Of a stretch of DNA of 64,000 bases, positions 53,407 to 64,000 are shown piece by piece; position 1 is the first letter of the stretch, and the number at the start of each line of letters is the position of its first letter. The DNA is taken from the NCBI GenBank assembly GCA_905250885.1, contig CAJNOQ010000141.1, positions 1-64,000 on the forward strand, read 5' to 3'. The notes beneath the pieces were generated by a model that was given only the letters and a program-made list of their open reading frames with translations, had not been told where the DNA came from and made no database searches. The translations under genes and the position numbers were made by a program. This DNA comes from Didymodactylos carnosus (taxonomy: Eukaryota > Rotifera > Eurotatoria > Philodinida > Philodinidae).

Positions 53407-54798
53407 CTAAATATAATCTGGCAGAGTTTTAAATTTGACTTTACTATTAACTGTTCCATATTTATCATTTACTCCGATATCCTCTTCTACTCCTTCTCTC
53501 TCATCATTTTCCTCCTCTTCTAATGAGCATTCAAAACGTTTTACCCATGGATCAATTGTTTCTGTACTGTCTGTTAGTGATGATTTATTTTGTTGATGCA
53601 ACGATGTATAAAGAATATTTTCCAATGGTGCTTTACGTGAGACAGCTGTAGAACTATAATTATGGTAATTTACGCGTTTTGTATGAGGTGATTCGAGTAG
53701 TGAAGATGTGCCCGTCGCTGCTGTTGTTGTATTCGCCGTCGTAGATGAAGTTGATGATGATTGATTGTGAAAATTTTGTTTTCGATTTCGATAGGCTAAA
53801 CTAATTGGTGGTGGTGGAAGTGGAAGAGGTACAATACTTTCTGCTGCCGGCGAAGATGATGGACTAGAAAGTGAAGAGATTGTTGCACATTTAACAACAG
53901 GTGAATTTATTTTATTCAAATTTATTCGTTGAGGTTGTTCGATATTATTGTACAATTCTAGTTTCGTTGTCAGCTCATTGTGTTTTCGTCGATTAATTCG
54001 ATCGATAGGTATATCGCGTTCTTTACTATTATGATTATCTTTAAACGTATTTGTATTTCGTTCTAAACTTCGCGAAGTAGATGCTTCGTAAGGGACGATT
54101 CTATGATGACTGCGAGATATTGGACTGACAGGGACTGTTGTTTCAACATTATCTTTGACCTCTAAATCATTAAATATTTTATGTTTCAGTCTCTGTGGTA
54201 CAGTCTCAAGACTTTTTCCTCGTAGTGCACGAAATATTGTCTGATGATTATTATTATTACTATTAACAGTGTCGGCACCCGTGCAAACATTGGCTGCTCG
54301 TGTAATAGTCGATGTTGTAGTCAGAGATGGTTCATCTTTTCTTGAACGTCTTGATGATGAAGTTCTTGACGAAAATCCATAAGTAGGAGATGATGGTCGT
54401 CTTGTTTGTTGTTGTTCGTTACCAATCGTTTTTTTATTTCGACGTGGAGATGATGAATAAACTGGTTGTTCATCACACGCACATCTGTCACACGTATGAA
54501 TATCATTGTCGATGACTGGTGATGATCGTAATGGACGAGTAGACGGTGTTCGAGATGTAGTCATAGTATTAAGTGATGTCAATGTTTGATTTGAAGAAGA
54601 TGGTTGTGGTGGTGTTGAAAGCATTTTTAATTCTTCGACACTTAAGGGTTGCTCATCTGGAATTAATTTCCATGTTAAAGTTAGAGTAACACTCTCGGGG
54701 CCACCAAAAATATCCCATGACAAAACATAACGACAACTTTCTTTAGCCATTGTACGAAGAAAATTAATTACGGGACGAGGAAGTTCTAAAACGTCCAT
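53407..54798 (-). CDS. unrecognised single-exon gene, disordered protein with compact N-terminus
   Basis: An uninterrupted 463-codon frame, far longer than chance in this AT-rich DNA. Residues about 1-60 look folded: a helix (LPRPVINFLRTMAKESCR) and two strands (YVLSWDIFGG and ESVTLTLTWKLI). The rest is disordered, rich in Ser, Thr, Asn, Arg and Pro, with a CDRCACDE cysteine cluster near residue 110, a proline run (VPLPLPPPPIS) near residue 325 that could bind SH3 or profilin-like partners, and an acidic stretch LEEEENDEREGVEEDIG close to the C-terminus. It lies antisense inside DNAI7 intron 16. The ATG is the first in the frame. I do not recognise the family. The frame at 54321-54506 is a shadow. 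Confidence 0.75.
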   Translation of the reverse strand: MDVLELPRPVINFLRTMAKESCRYVLSWDIFGGPESVTLTLTWKLIPDEQPLSVEELKMLSTPPQPSSSNQTLTSLNTMTTSRTPSTRPLRSSPVIDNDIHTCDRCACDEQPVYSSSPRRNKKTIGNEQQQTRRPSSPTYGFSSRTSSSRRSRKDEPSLTTTSTITRAANVCTGADTVNSNNNNHQTIFRALRGKSLETVPQRLKHKIFNDLEVKDNVETTVPVSPISRSHHRIVPYEASTSRSLERNTNTFKDNHNSKERDIPIDRINRRKHNELTTKLELYNNIEQPQRINLNKINSPVVKCATISSLSSPSSSPAAESIVPLPLPPPPISLAYRNRKQNFHNQSSSTSSTTANTTTAATGTSSLLESPHTKRVNYHNYSSTAVSRKAPLENILYTSLHQQNKSSLTDSTETIDPWVKRFECSLEEEENDEREGVEEDIGVNDKYGTVNSKVKFKTLPDYI

Positions 54799-55571
54799 AT
54801 TTTGTTTTACTTCGATTATTAAAAAAGTCTATTCAACATAAGATTTCTAAAACAAACAATTTAAATAATTTTATAACAATTATAATGAACTTTAAATTCT
54901 GAAGATAAACATTTTTTTAGCAGTAAAATCTATCTGGGATATGAATTTCAGAAGGCAACTAAATAAATGTCCTATCTGAAAAATTTTAGTCAACTTAAAA
55001 AACTGCTTACTTAGAAAGTTATAGACATTTCATATCATCTAATAGCACATAGTTTTTCTCACTGTTCCATAAGAACATGGAAAAAAAAATGATTATTAAT
55101 GGCTAAACATGTCATTCATCTTTCATCGATAATATTAAAACACCGTAAACAACATCAAAAATCAAACTGCCTATTAAGTAATTACTAAAATCTTCTAGTG
55201 ACAAATTTATGACACTTGGCATATTCTATCATACACTAAAGTGGTAAAAATTAATCGAAAAATAGACCAATCTTACTCCTTATACTAAAACATATATTAA
55301 TTAATTTGATGATGATACCGATCCTATTTTTCTTCAATGTATAACGGAATTATAATAGATTGCATCTGTTTTGTTCAGTCAACATCACTGTCGTTCGAAG
55401 CAAGATTTTCTATAGGGATAAAGATATTGTTCTCTGTTGTCGAAAATACATAATTCATTAATAATCATAATAGACTCGTCTCTATGTCACAGATCTCTCT
55501 CCCATTTCATTAAACGTTTTTTTTCTTCTTGAGAAAAAAAAGATGCTAATAAGTTTTCAAGTCAATACGAG

Positions 55572-55613
<42 letters not shown>
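55572..55613. repeat. GA dinucleotide microsatellite
   Basis: About twenty uninterrupted GA units, the longest microsatellite in the window. Confidence 0.9.
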
Positions 55614-55615
<2 letters not shown>

Positions 55616-58600
55616 GTGCATGTCTATACAACAACAGCAAAATCGAGATTTTTTCAATAATAGAAAATAAGAGAAAAACATGTTTTCAACAGCACCTCGT
55701 TTTCAAGTATTATGTCAATAGTTTCGTGTATATAATATTGATAATATAAATTTTAAATAGAAAACTGAATGTTAGATTGTTTAGTAATACTCTTTATCCA
55801 AAATATTCAGATCTTATTCAATTAAAAATTCAAATGTTAACAAGTCCGTTGGTTAATCTTACCTGCTTTAATTTCCGCGTATTTAATCAACTGTAATTTA
55901 TATTCAAGTAATTCTTATCTTAGTTCGTCTTCCTTCTTTTCTTTTCCTACTTTTTAGTAGACTGTTCTTAGTTTTACGTAGAACAATTGTTCATTTACAC
56001 TCAATGTCAACTTGATGGATATTATGAACAGGCACGTTTTAATAGAAAAATTGTTCCATGTTGTGGCATAATATGAAATGACTTGATTTACAAAGATATT
56101 GTTATATCCTTCATACACATAAGATAATTAAAAAAAATAATAAAAGAACCTATGTCCTTTCAAGTAATTATCAGTCTGTTAAGACGAACCGTATATTCAA
56201 CCATATTTATATAGTAACTATGAGTAATTTAATAATGAGAACATATTATATATGTGAGACAATGAAAAACACATGAAGATTATTCTGTTTTTTGAAAAAA
56301 TATTATTTATATTACTTTAAAATATAACGATAACAGTAGTCTCAATAAAACAGTATAAACATTTAAACAAAAAATAAAAATGAATATGACACATATTTTC
56401 TCTCTTATTATGAATATAGATAAGATCAAAAATAACAAAATCGATAATTTAGAAGAATGTCTCATGAATTTTGTTCTAGTTTTTATAAAGATCAACACAC
56501 TATTCTATTGAATACTTTTTTTTGTTTCCACTATGATATTTTGCCATTCAACTACTCAATTTCTTTACATTAAAAAAGCTATGTGTATCGTCTCAATAAA
56601 ACTCATTAATCTTTCGTTTTAATTATTCCATATGAACAATGAAGTTAAGCACTCTTAAAATTTGAATTGATACAAAGATTATATATATATCTTTATATGG
56701 AATAGATTAACTATTGCACACTTAAACTTAGTTGAACATACCTCTATTATGCAATTTACTTTTTGTATCAATTCTTCCATTCAAATAATTCAAAAATAGA
56801 CATGCTTTAGAGTAAAATAGAAAAGAAATTGTTCTTCCTCTCTATTTGTCGATTACCATCACCCGTATATCAATTTTCTCGGATTTTTTTTTCTTCTTCT
56901 TCTTGTTCTTTTTGTGTATGTATGATGATGAAAAACGAAACAAAAAAAAAAGAGACGAGAAAACATCTTTTTTGGGGAAATTTATATACAATGATAAAAT
57001 AATAACAATAGAACAAAAAAAAAATTCTTTTTGTCTTCTTTTTTTTCCTCGTTACGACAAGTGATTTTTACTCTGTTATGACCATATGATTAGACAGTGA
57101 CAAGGATAGACACACGAAATTTAACTATTTATTTGATACAAGAGTAGAAGAGGCGATCTTTCTATTGTTAATAAACTTCCTATTCTTCTATTTTATTTCG
57201 TTCTATGTTATCCTATTTAGCCATCGTTTGATACTCTCTCTCGCTCTCACTCGCCCTCTCTCTTTCTCTCTTGGTTGTTGTATACAGGCGTCTATTCTAT
57301 TTATTATGTGAATATTCAGTTCCGTTTACTATTTAAAAGAAGAAGAGAAAAAAGAAGAAATCTGATGAGAGGAAGTGGCTTATGCGATCGCTATTTTCTC
57401 TCTATGTTACGTTCGTTTATCATCTATAAAAATCATCATATGGACATCTATAACAAGATGGTACGTTCTCCATTTTTCTTTTTGTTCTTATTGTATGGTA
57501 ATAGAAAAGATATTTTTTTCCATATTTTCTCGTTTTCCTTACTTTTTGTAATAATAATAATAAAAATACTAATAGATTGATGAGAATTCTATTCGTTAGT
57601 TAAACAGCATCAACAATAAATTCTAGATTTCAAATATTTCTTTATATATCGGTAAAAAATATTTTATTTTTTGTATTTTACATTAATGATCATCATCATT
57701 ATATATTCTATACGGAATTGTCGTGTCAATGATGAGATAAATATATATGAAATCATCTTTTTTTCTCTTACTTTTCTCTCCCTCTCTCATCCCATCTAGT
57801 ACATTAAACACCATCTAAAGTGTAATATGATCACTGTTCGATGTGTTGTCTCTTTAAGACTAGGGAATGGTAATATGAAACGATAAACAGACAAAATATG
57901 TCAAATATCTATTATGTAGCAGTGAAAAAAAAAAAGAAGAAGTGAAGGTGAAAATGCTATGGATATGAAGTAAACGAAACGGTAAATACTGTTTAATGAA
58001 ATGAAATAAAAAATCTTTTTTTTGTTTTTCCTATTATATAAAAAATCGTTTAACTTATCTCAAACATGTTTCCTCTTTGATTGATTATAAGATATTATAC
58101 AGTTCACTAGAAGTTTATTTCAACAAAAGATATTTTGGTGAAAAAACAGTCATTGTAAACGAAAAATAAAAACTTAGATAATATATTTATATTACGATCA
58201 AAATAATTTTACTATTTAACAGGATATAATGACTAAATCTAGTAAAGTCTTAATTTATCAATTATGTCATAATACTTACCGAGAAGGAAAACTCTACAGT
58301 ATATGATTAAAAACCAAAAATTCTAATAGATCATTGACCTTTTCATTGACTACTATACTGCTTTCCTTTTTATGTGAAATGTTTATTTATTAAATTAAAA
58401 ATCATCTTCATACAACTCTGTTCAATAAAATGCCGAACGAAACCCTTAGGCAAAACAAGAAGAGAAAGTCACTTAACTAGAAAAAAGAAAAAGAAAAGAA
58501 AGAAGAAAAGATCTTTGCTAATGGATCTAGTAGGAGGAGTACAGTTTCTCTAATAGATATAACATGACATGTTTACAATTCAACGGGTATCGATCATAAT

Positions 58601-58979
58601 ACCCGACAAGTGCTGCTATTTAGTACATCACTAATGTGAAGAAGAAAAAAAAAGAAATTTACTTATGTGATATATTTTGTACTAAAAAATTTTTTATTAT
58701 ATTTCACTGTGATATAAAACGTCAAGGTTAATACTCACTGGGTTTGAAATATGAAATAAAATCTATTTTATCTAATGTATAACAAATATTCTATGTGAAT
58801 GTATGTCTGGACCATATTTACTTATTTTTTACTGATTAGATTCATAAGTTTCTTATTTACATAGTATCATCGTATATATATATATATATGAATGAATACT
58901 CAGTATAATGTTGAGCAATTGACTGTTAGACTAGGTAGTATCACTTGTGGCCACTAGGTACTACTATCACTAGGTAGTA

Positions 58980-59011
58980 TCACAATTAATTAGTCTACTA
59001 ATTAATTGTGA
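58980..59011. repeat. perfect hairpin beside a duplicated 14-mer
   Basis: TCACAATTAATTAG and its complement surround the loop TCTA. Just before it, CTAGGTAGTATCAC occurs twice (about 58931 and 58970). Confidence 0.6.
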
Positions 59012-60963
59012 GAAAATAAATATATCATATGAAGCCTACATCCATAATAACCTATACACTTTATCCATTCTAATTAACTGAGCAAAGAGTATTTTTCAAA
59101 ATATCACCAAAGGAATCTATATTAACCATTTGAATCTCGAATGTTTAGTGAATCAAATATGATGAAATATGGTATAAACTATATAAGAAGATATTTATAT
59201 AGAATCTCTATTTCGTTACTTATGCGTATGCATTTGATGATAAAAACAAAACAATTTTTTATACAATGATCGTGAATAAAATATAATTATACACACTTCC
59301 TACGAATTGATTAGACTTACGTCCGACAAGAGAGACACCATAATAAATTACTAAGATAATGTGTATGACAAAAAGTTCTTGAAGATTGTTCAAAACTCTT
59401 TTAGTGATGGTAAGCGTACTTACCACTGGGAGACACAAAGGTTTAAAGTCAGAAATGTTTCATTATAATAGCAAAAAAAAACATTCGTCAATTACTTCTA
59501 GTATGAGTAAGAAGTTTTTGCAAATCTAAATATTGTTCTAGTGACATGTTCGCTCTTTCGAAAAGGATTCTTTTCAATGATCTTAAAATGATTTTCTACA
59601 TTTTAAACAATTTTTTCTTTTTTTTTGTTCTTCTGAGATAGAGTATTATTTATTGACAATACCTGAATCCTTATGTGAATTTGACTCACAAATAGCTAGT
59701 GTTTCTGTATGAAGTAAAAAACAGAGAGTAAATGCAATCTAGTTTGATCTGTTATTTGATGTCATGCTGATTTATATAGACATTCTCTTATAGAATGAAA
59801 TAGAGAGATGTGCTACTAAACATGATATGTGTTAACTCAACATGAAATGGCAAACATTTTTTTTTTTAATAAACGTAAGAGATCATCAATACGCTCAAAC
59901 ACAAACAATAATTCATCGTGAATAAAAATCACGACATAAAAGAAAACAATCACTGTGTACTTAAATGGCTTCAGCAATATGTTTTAGTTTTATAAGCTGA
60001 ATAAAGGAAGACAAAGAAAAGATCGATCGCTTATGCATGAAAAAAGAAGAAGAGAAATCGAACTCTAAATTATACTATTCGATAAATTTGTTAATTAAAC
60101 AAAACTAAACTATTGACTGATTAGTTACGAATTAAATCAACATCTTTACTTTTAAATTGTTGACAAATTATTTGACGATTTGATTTATTAGTTTTGTTTG
60201 TCAAAAAAAGAAAATGCCATTTTCTTATAAAAACACAAAATGTCAAGTTACTTACATGTGTTTTATCTAAACATAATTAAGTTTCAACGTTTTTATCATT
60301 AATTAAAATGATTACTCCCATTTTGTTCATCATAGAATATCTATATAAATTCCATTTTTATATGGAAAAGATCGAAAACGAAAAGGTTTCTCTTTTCTTT
60401 TTATTGTGTTGTCGAGATCTCTCTATATATATTTTGTAACAACAGAAGACATCTGTTGTTTTTTGGAATAATATTGCATAAATATGTACGATTTCCATAT
60501 TTTTTTGTCATTTTGATGTCAGATATACAAACAAGGTTATGCAGATATACGCGAACATACACATATATATATATATCTTACGGTACGGTACGATATAAAC
60601 CAGGAAAAAGAATATTGCTGTAGGAAATGAAAAGGAAAGAAGAAAAAGAGATGTTATGTACACATGAAAAAATATCTTTATTAAAAGAAAACCTTGTCCC
60701 ATCGTTTAATTTTCGATATAGAAAGAGAAAAAAGATGAATGAAGTGATAATGATAACAATAATAGGTTTATAAAGGGAGACATATTGTACGATGAACATT
60801 TGTAAAACAAACACCAAACTTTGCATGCATATATAATGATATTTGACAGACAACTTTTCGTAGATCGTAGAGAAAAACAAAAAATCTATATAGATAAATT
60901 TGATGAAAAAAAATATATTGAAACTATGTAATAATGACTAATGGATATTCTTCTATTTTTTAG

Positions 60964-62110
60964 TATGATAAAGTGGCTGTTTTTTTACCACCGCGACCAG
61001 TTGAACCAATAGTTACAGAGGAAAAAACAACAAAAACAAAGACTCCTCAACCACCACCATCAGCACTTTCAAAAACTGGTAGTGATGTTGATGAGCATCC
61101 ATTTAAACGTGATCCAGCATTCTATATAGTAGCCGAACCAATTGCGAATAAATTTATGCCCTTGGAACAGTTAATTGAGGTAAGTTAAAAAAGAAAAGTA
61201 CAGTTGCCAAGCAAGAAGTCAAATTCTTCAAAATCTTGTTATTAGTAATAAATTAATTTTTTTTCTCGATTCAATATCTCCAAAAATTCTAAAATAAAAA
61301 AGTATGGTGGTTCTAATAATAAAATACTATTTTTTGGCAATGATAGACGTAAAAATTTAAATAGATGTGTAAATAATTCTTTTAGTATTTTGTACGATAG
61401 ATATGATATATTCTTCTAAATTATTCAAACATTTGTTACATATTTGTTATAGCAATTAAAGTTCCTTGGTTTAAACGTCTTTCCGGAATCCGATTCGGAC
61501 TCATACGTTAGCGTCATTAATAAGGTATATGTTTTTAATTATTATCATTGTACAATATTAATTAATTTAAAAAAACAAAAAAATATTTTAGAATCATAAA
61601 TTAGAATGGTGGGTGTATCAGCAAATGGCCATTGTTTCATGTTGTACAGCATTTTCCTATAGCCATTGGAATGCATTTGTTAATGATGAAATGAAAATGG
61701 TTGTAGGATGTAAAGAACATTTACAAGATTCACCACCAATGGATGTGTGTATTAAAAGATAAAGAGATGGATAAATGACATTTTTTATATATATATACTT
61801 CTTCTGATTTTAGGAGGATATGCGTTGTATTATATTCACTAGTGAATTAGTCGGCTTTACAGATGTATCTGAAAGTTCAGCAGAATTTATTGAAGCATCA
61901 ACATTTTCAGATGTAAGTAACTTATGCCACGTATTTGTAAAATAAAATAATTAATAAGTTCTGTTGTTCTAGTATCATGCTGAATCGTTTCATTTGACAC
62001 GTGAACAATTTTCACCCGAAGCTCATTCAAGAACCATGGATACAAGTCCTCTATTTACCGAGACAATGAATAAACTTCTGATGAGTATTAAACCATTAAC
62101 ATTTGCTTAG
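60964..62110 (+). CDS. DNAI7: DNAI7, exons 17-21 (C-terminal part)
   Basis: Exons 60964-61179, 61453-61524, 61592-61744, 61814-61912 and 61973-62110 encode residues 588-812 and the stop TAG. Exon 16 ends in phase 0 (FEITFEIK) and exon 17 starts in phase 0 (YDKVAVFLPPRP), so the halves join without loss even though 37 kb lies between them. Exon 17 has a Pro/Thr/Lys-rich stretch. The following DEHPFKRDPAFYIVAEPIAN, LEWWVYQQMAIVSCCTAFSY and MRCIIFTSELVGFTDVSES match the end of the CASC1/DNAI7 family. The whole protein is about 100 residues longer than human DNAI7 (about 716), mostly from low-complexity inserts. Confidence 0.88.
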
Positions 62111-64000
62111 ATTTATTATTGCACATTCCATTTTTTTTAATTGTATGTTTTGTTCTACCTAATTTTGTTATGATGCACGAACTCGAACAATTATTATTCT
62201 TTCTTTAGTTTTCATTGTCATATTCACTTCTTAAAATAAAACTTGAATATTAAAAAAAAAATTTTCATTAAAAAAGAAAATTAAATTCTTAAATCATTGC
62301 TACGATAGAACAGCAATCAATTCTCTGACATTAGGAAAAACATCGGCAAGGATATTGTGGTAACCGTAGCGGTGAAAGAGAAAATAACAGAATTCATCAG
62401 CTAAAGCATTCTTCTATCTAATTTAAACTAAACTATGTTACCTTAAAAAGTAAAAAATTCTGAGGAACTTTAATAAAAATGAAACGTATAAAACTGTTTT
62501 GATATTGATTCTTAATAAAATTGTGATAATACTCAATACTATAAATAAAATTTAGTTAAACACAAACGAGGAAGAAATAGACGATTACTTGTGTTGATTT
62601 TATCTCAAAAGAAATAACTGTAGTGTCTGTATCACGATTGAGTTTCGTTCATTCTGTGAATATTATGTTAGATATCCGTCAGAAATATGTCATTAAATAC
62701 TTTATAGATTTTTTAGCACTTTTAAACAAATGACTTTGTCAAATTCGATCTTTCAAATCAGGACTGGGCGAATTCGAAGGGATATCACGTCCGAGTCGAG
62801 TCCTATACATTTAAAAGCGAATTCGAGTCCGGAGCCCGTTTCGCGTCCGATAATATTTTAGATGTATTGTTCAACTACTGAGTATATCGCAAGCACGTGT
62901 TCGTCTTAAATGTCTATTAAAACTAAATGCTGTTTGAATTTTATCAGATTTCGTTTGCTTTCATCATTGATAACACGTTGACATTTCTTCTCTAGATTTC
63001 GAATCAAAATTGCTTCATAACTTTCGTCTTAGTTTTGATGCCAGTAACAGAAATAGACGATGGATTTCACTAGGGAAGAGGTTACCTTTGAAAATTAGAA
63101 AAACAGATGTAAAATAGATGAGAGAGCAAAACTGATTTTGTTTAAGGGTAAAAATTAAAGTTAAGATGTAGTAACAAATTAGATAATAACAAGTATTCAG
63201 ATGGATTGTTGTTTTCATAATTCAAATATTTTTAATTTCCCTTTCTCATTTATATTTTTCGGCTGTATAGTTTACCACTATATGTCTATGACTCTCTCTT
63301 ATATATACACACGCGCACAATATATTCTACTTCTTCTATTTTACTACTCTTATCCACTAATAAATAAGTTCGTTAATTTCTACTTTTCATGCGCCTTATA
63401 CGCTAAAATGTAGCCCGAAGAATACTCTGTTATCGCTCAAATCTACATATCTTTCTAGCAATCTCTCAAACTCATCCCCTAACCACACTAATTAAAAAAT
63501 CTACTAATTTTTACCACTAACAGAGCATTCTTCGGGCTACATTTTGGTGTAAGTTAAGCTAAGATCAGCATTAAATATGTGAAAATAGACAACATTTTGA
63601 CATCCCTCTTCCAAGGGTCTCTGAAAATTCATTCGAACTAAAGAGACAATGACCTTGAAATTTTCTTCATTTTTCGTTCTCGTGTAGGCTCTTGTTTTCG
63701 TCAACATTTATTTTAACAACCAGAAGATATGTTCAAAAGTTACTCTTTCCGCTCAGATATTTCAATCAAGTTTGTTTTTCTCGATACATTCCCAATTATA
63801 AAAAAAGAGATATCAAAATGGAATCTTTCGTATCTAACAAAGAACGACACATCGGACAGTTTTGGACTTGATTATATGGTATTAATTATGTATTTGTCTT
63901 TCTCATTCGACTAGAGATATTTTTCCCTTCTCATGTTTTGATCACGACAATGCGTGACAAAAATAGTGTACCTTCTTTCCAAATCTGACAGTCAAAAATT
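62111..64000. other. 3' flank of DNAI7, no gene seen
   Basis: AT-rich with AATAAA-type signals soon after the DNAI7 stop (near 62236). A CpG-containing patch at 62762-62855 has GAATTCGAGTCCG-type words like those in the element at 2298. The MITE at 63401-63549 is the other feature. Open frames here are short and hydrophobic and look like chance. Confidence 0.5.
63401..63549. mobile_element. TA-flanked MITE, 149 bp
   Basis: Inverted ends share AAAATGTAGCCCGAAGAAT and CTCTGTTA; the right copy differs by few bases. TA lies on each side. The centre is AT-rich and non-coding. The near identity of the arms suggests a fairly recent insertion. Confidence 0.75.

Larger units (their letters stand above)
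23790..60963 (+). other. giant 37 kb intron 16 of DNAI7
   Basis: The donor GTAAAAAAGT follows FEITFEIK and the acceptor TTTTTTAG precedes YDKVAVFL; both exons are in phase 0. All other introns of this gene are 50 bp to 2.3 kb. The intron carries two genes on the minus strand (25118-45081 and 53407-54798), two inverted-repeat clusters, many GA/CT tracts and otherwise AT-rich sequence. An alternative is that the exon groups belong to separate transcripts, but matching phase and family continuity argue for one gene. Confidence 0.75.
54799..60963. other. giant-intron stretch before DNAI7 exon 17
   Basis: AT-rich, no gene seen. It includes the GA tract at 55572-55613, CT tracts at about 57233-57270, a short perfect hairpin at 58980-59011, a weak tRNA-like stretch near 59400-59450 and TA tracts near 58874 and 60560. 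Confidence 0.5.

Noticed and set aside
59400-59450. tRNA-like stretch with GGTTTAAAGTC resembling a B box
   Set aside because: No acceptor stem or anticodon arm can be formed; at best a degenerate tRNA-derived fragment.

Overview
The window is nuclear DNA from a small animal. Genes are split by many GT-AG introns, mostly 50-130 bp. The encoded proteins are typical metazoan ones: ARF6, prefoldin subunit 5, mitochondrial ribosomal protein S7, a Dcp2-like Nudix hydrolase and axonemal dynein intermediate chain 7. Non-coding DNA is very AT-rich. Several start codons lie 8-15 bases downstream of a pyrimidine-rich AG that looks like a 3' splice site but has no visible upstream exon, which suggests spliced-leader trans-splicing. 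Together these fit a bdelloid rotifer best, but the species is an inference and another small spiralian is possible. I found no retrovirus-like, LTR or Polinton-like element and no intact transposase.

Layout. Positions 1-1840 hold the coding-like end of an unrecognised plus-strand gene whose splicing I could not resolve. At 2298-3488 is a non-coding repeat element built around many copies of CTTTCGTCAC. A minus-strand block follows: the Nudix/Dcp2-like gene (4387-5857), PFDN5 (8978-9451), MRPS7 (9731-10544) and ARF6 (12032-13066). A TA-flanked 1 kb element full of AACGCGTTA words lies at 14156-15197.

From 16381 to 62110 one plus-strand gene, DNAI7 (CASC1/IC97 family), can be read through 21 exons with every splice phase agreeing; the product is 812 aa. 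Sixteen exons occupy 16381-23789 and five occupy 60964-62110. They are separated by a 37 kb intron, which is remarkable in a genome whose other introns are tiny. Two genes lie inside that intron on the opposite strand. One is a four-exon gene for a 932-aa disordered protein (25118-45081, itself with a 17 kb first intron). The other is a single-exon gene for a 463-aa disordered protein with a compact N-terminal segment (53407-54798). The rest of the giant intron is AT-rich with many GA/CT tracts.

Short inverted-repeat (MITE-like) elements are scattered in introns and intergenic DNA: 17090-17388, 19017-19531, 20008-20918, 22364-22546, 34174-34594, 49880-50655 and 63401-63549. Most are flanked by TA and each has a different terminal repeat, so several families of non-autonomous DNA transposon have been active here.

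Functionally the recognised genes are unrelated housekeeping and cilium genes (mRNA decapping, tubulin/actin folding, mitochondrial translation, membrane traffic, ciliary motility). They do not form a pathway or operon.
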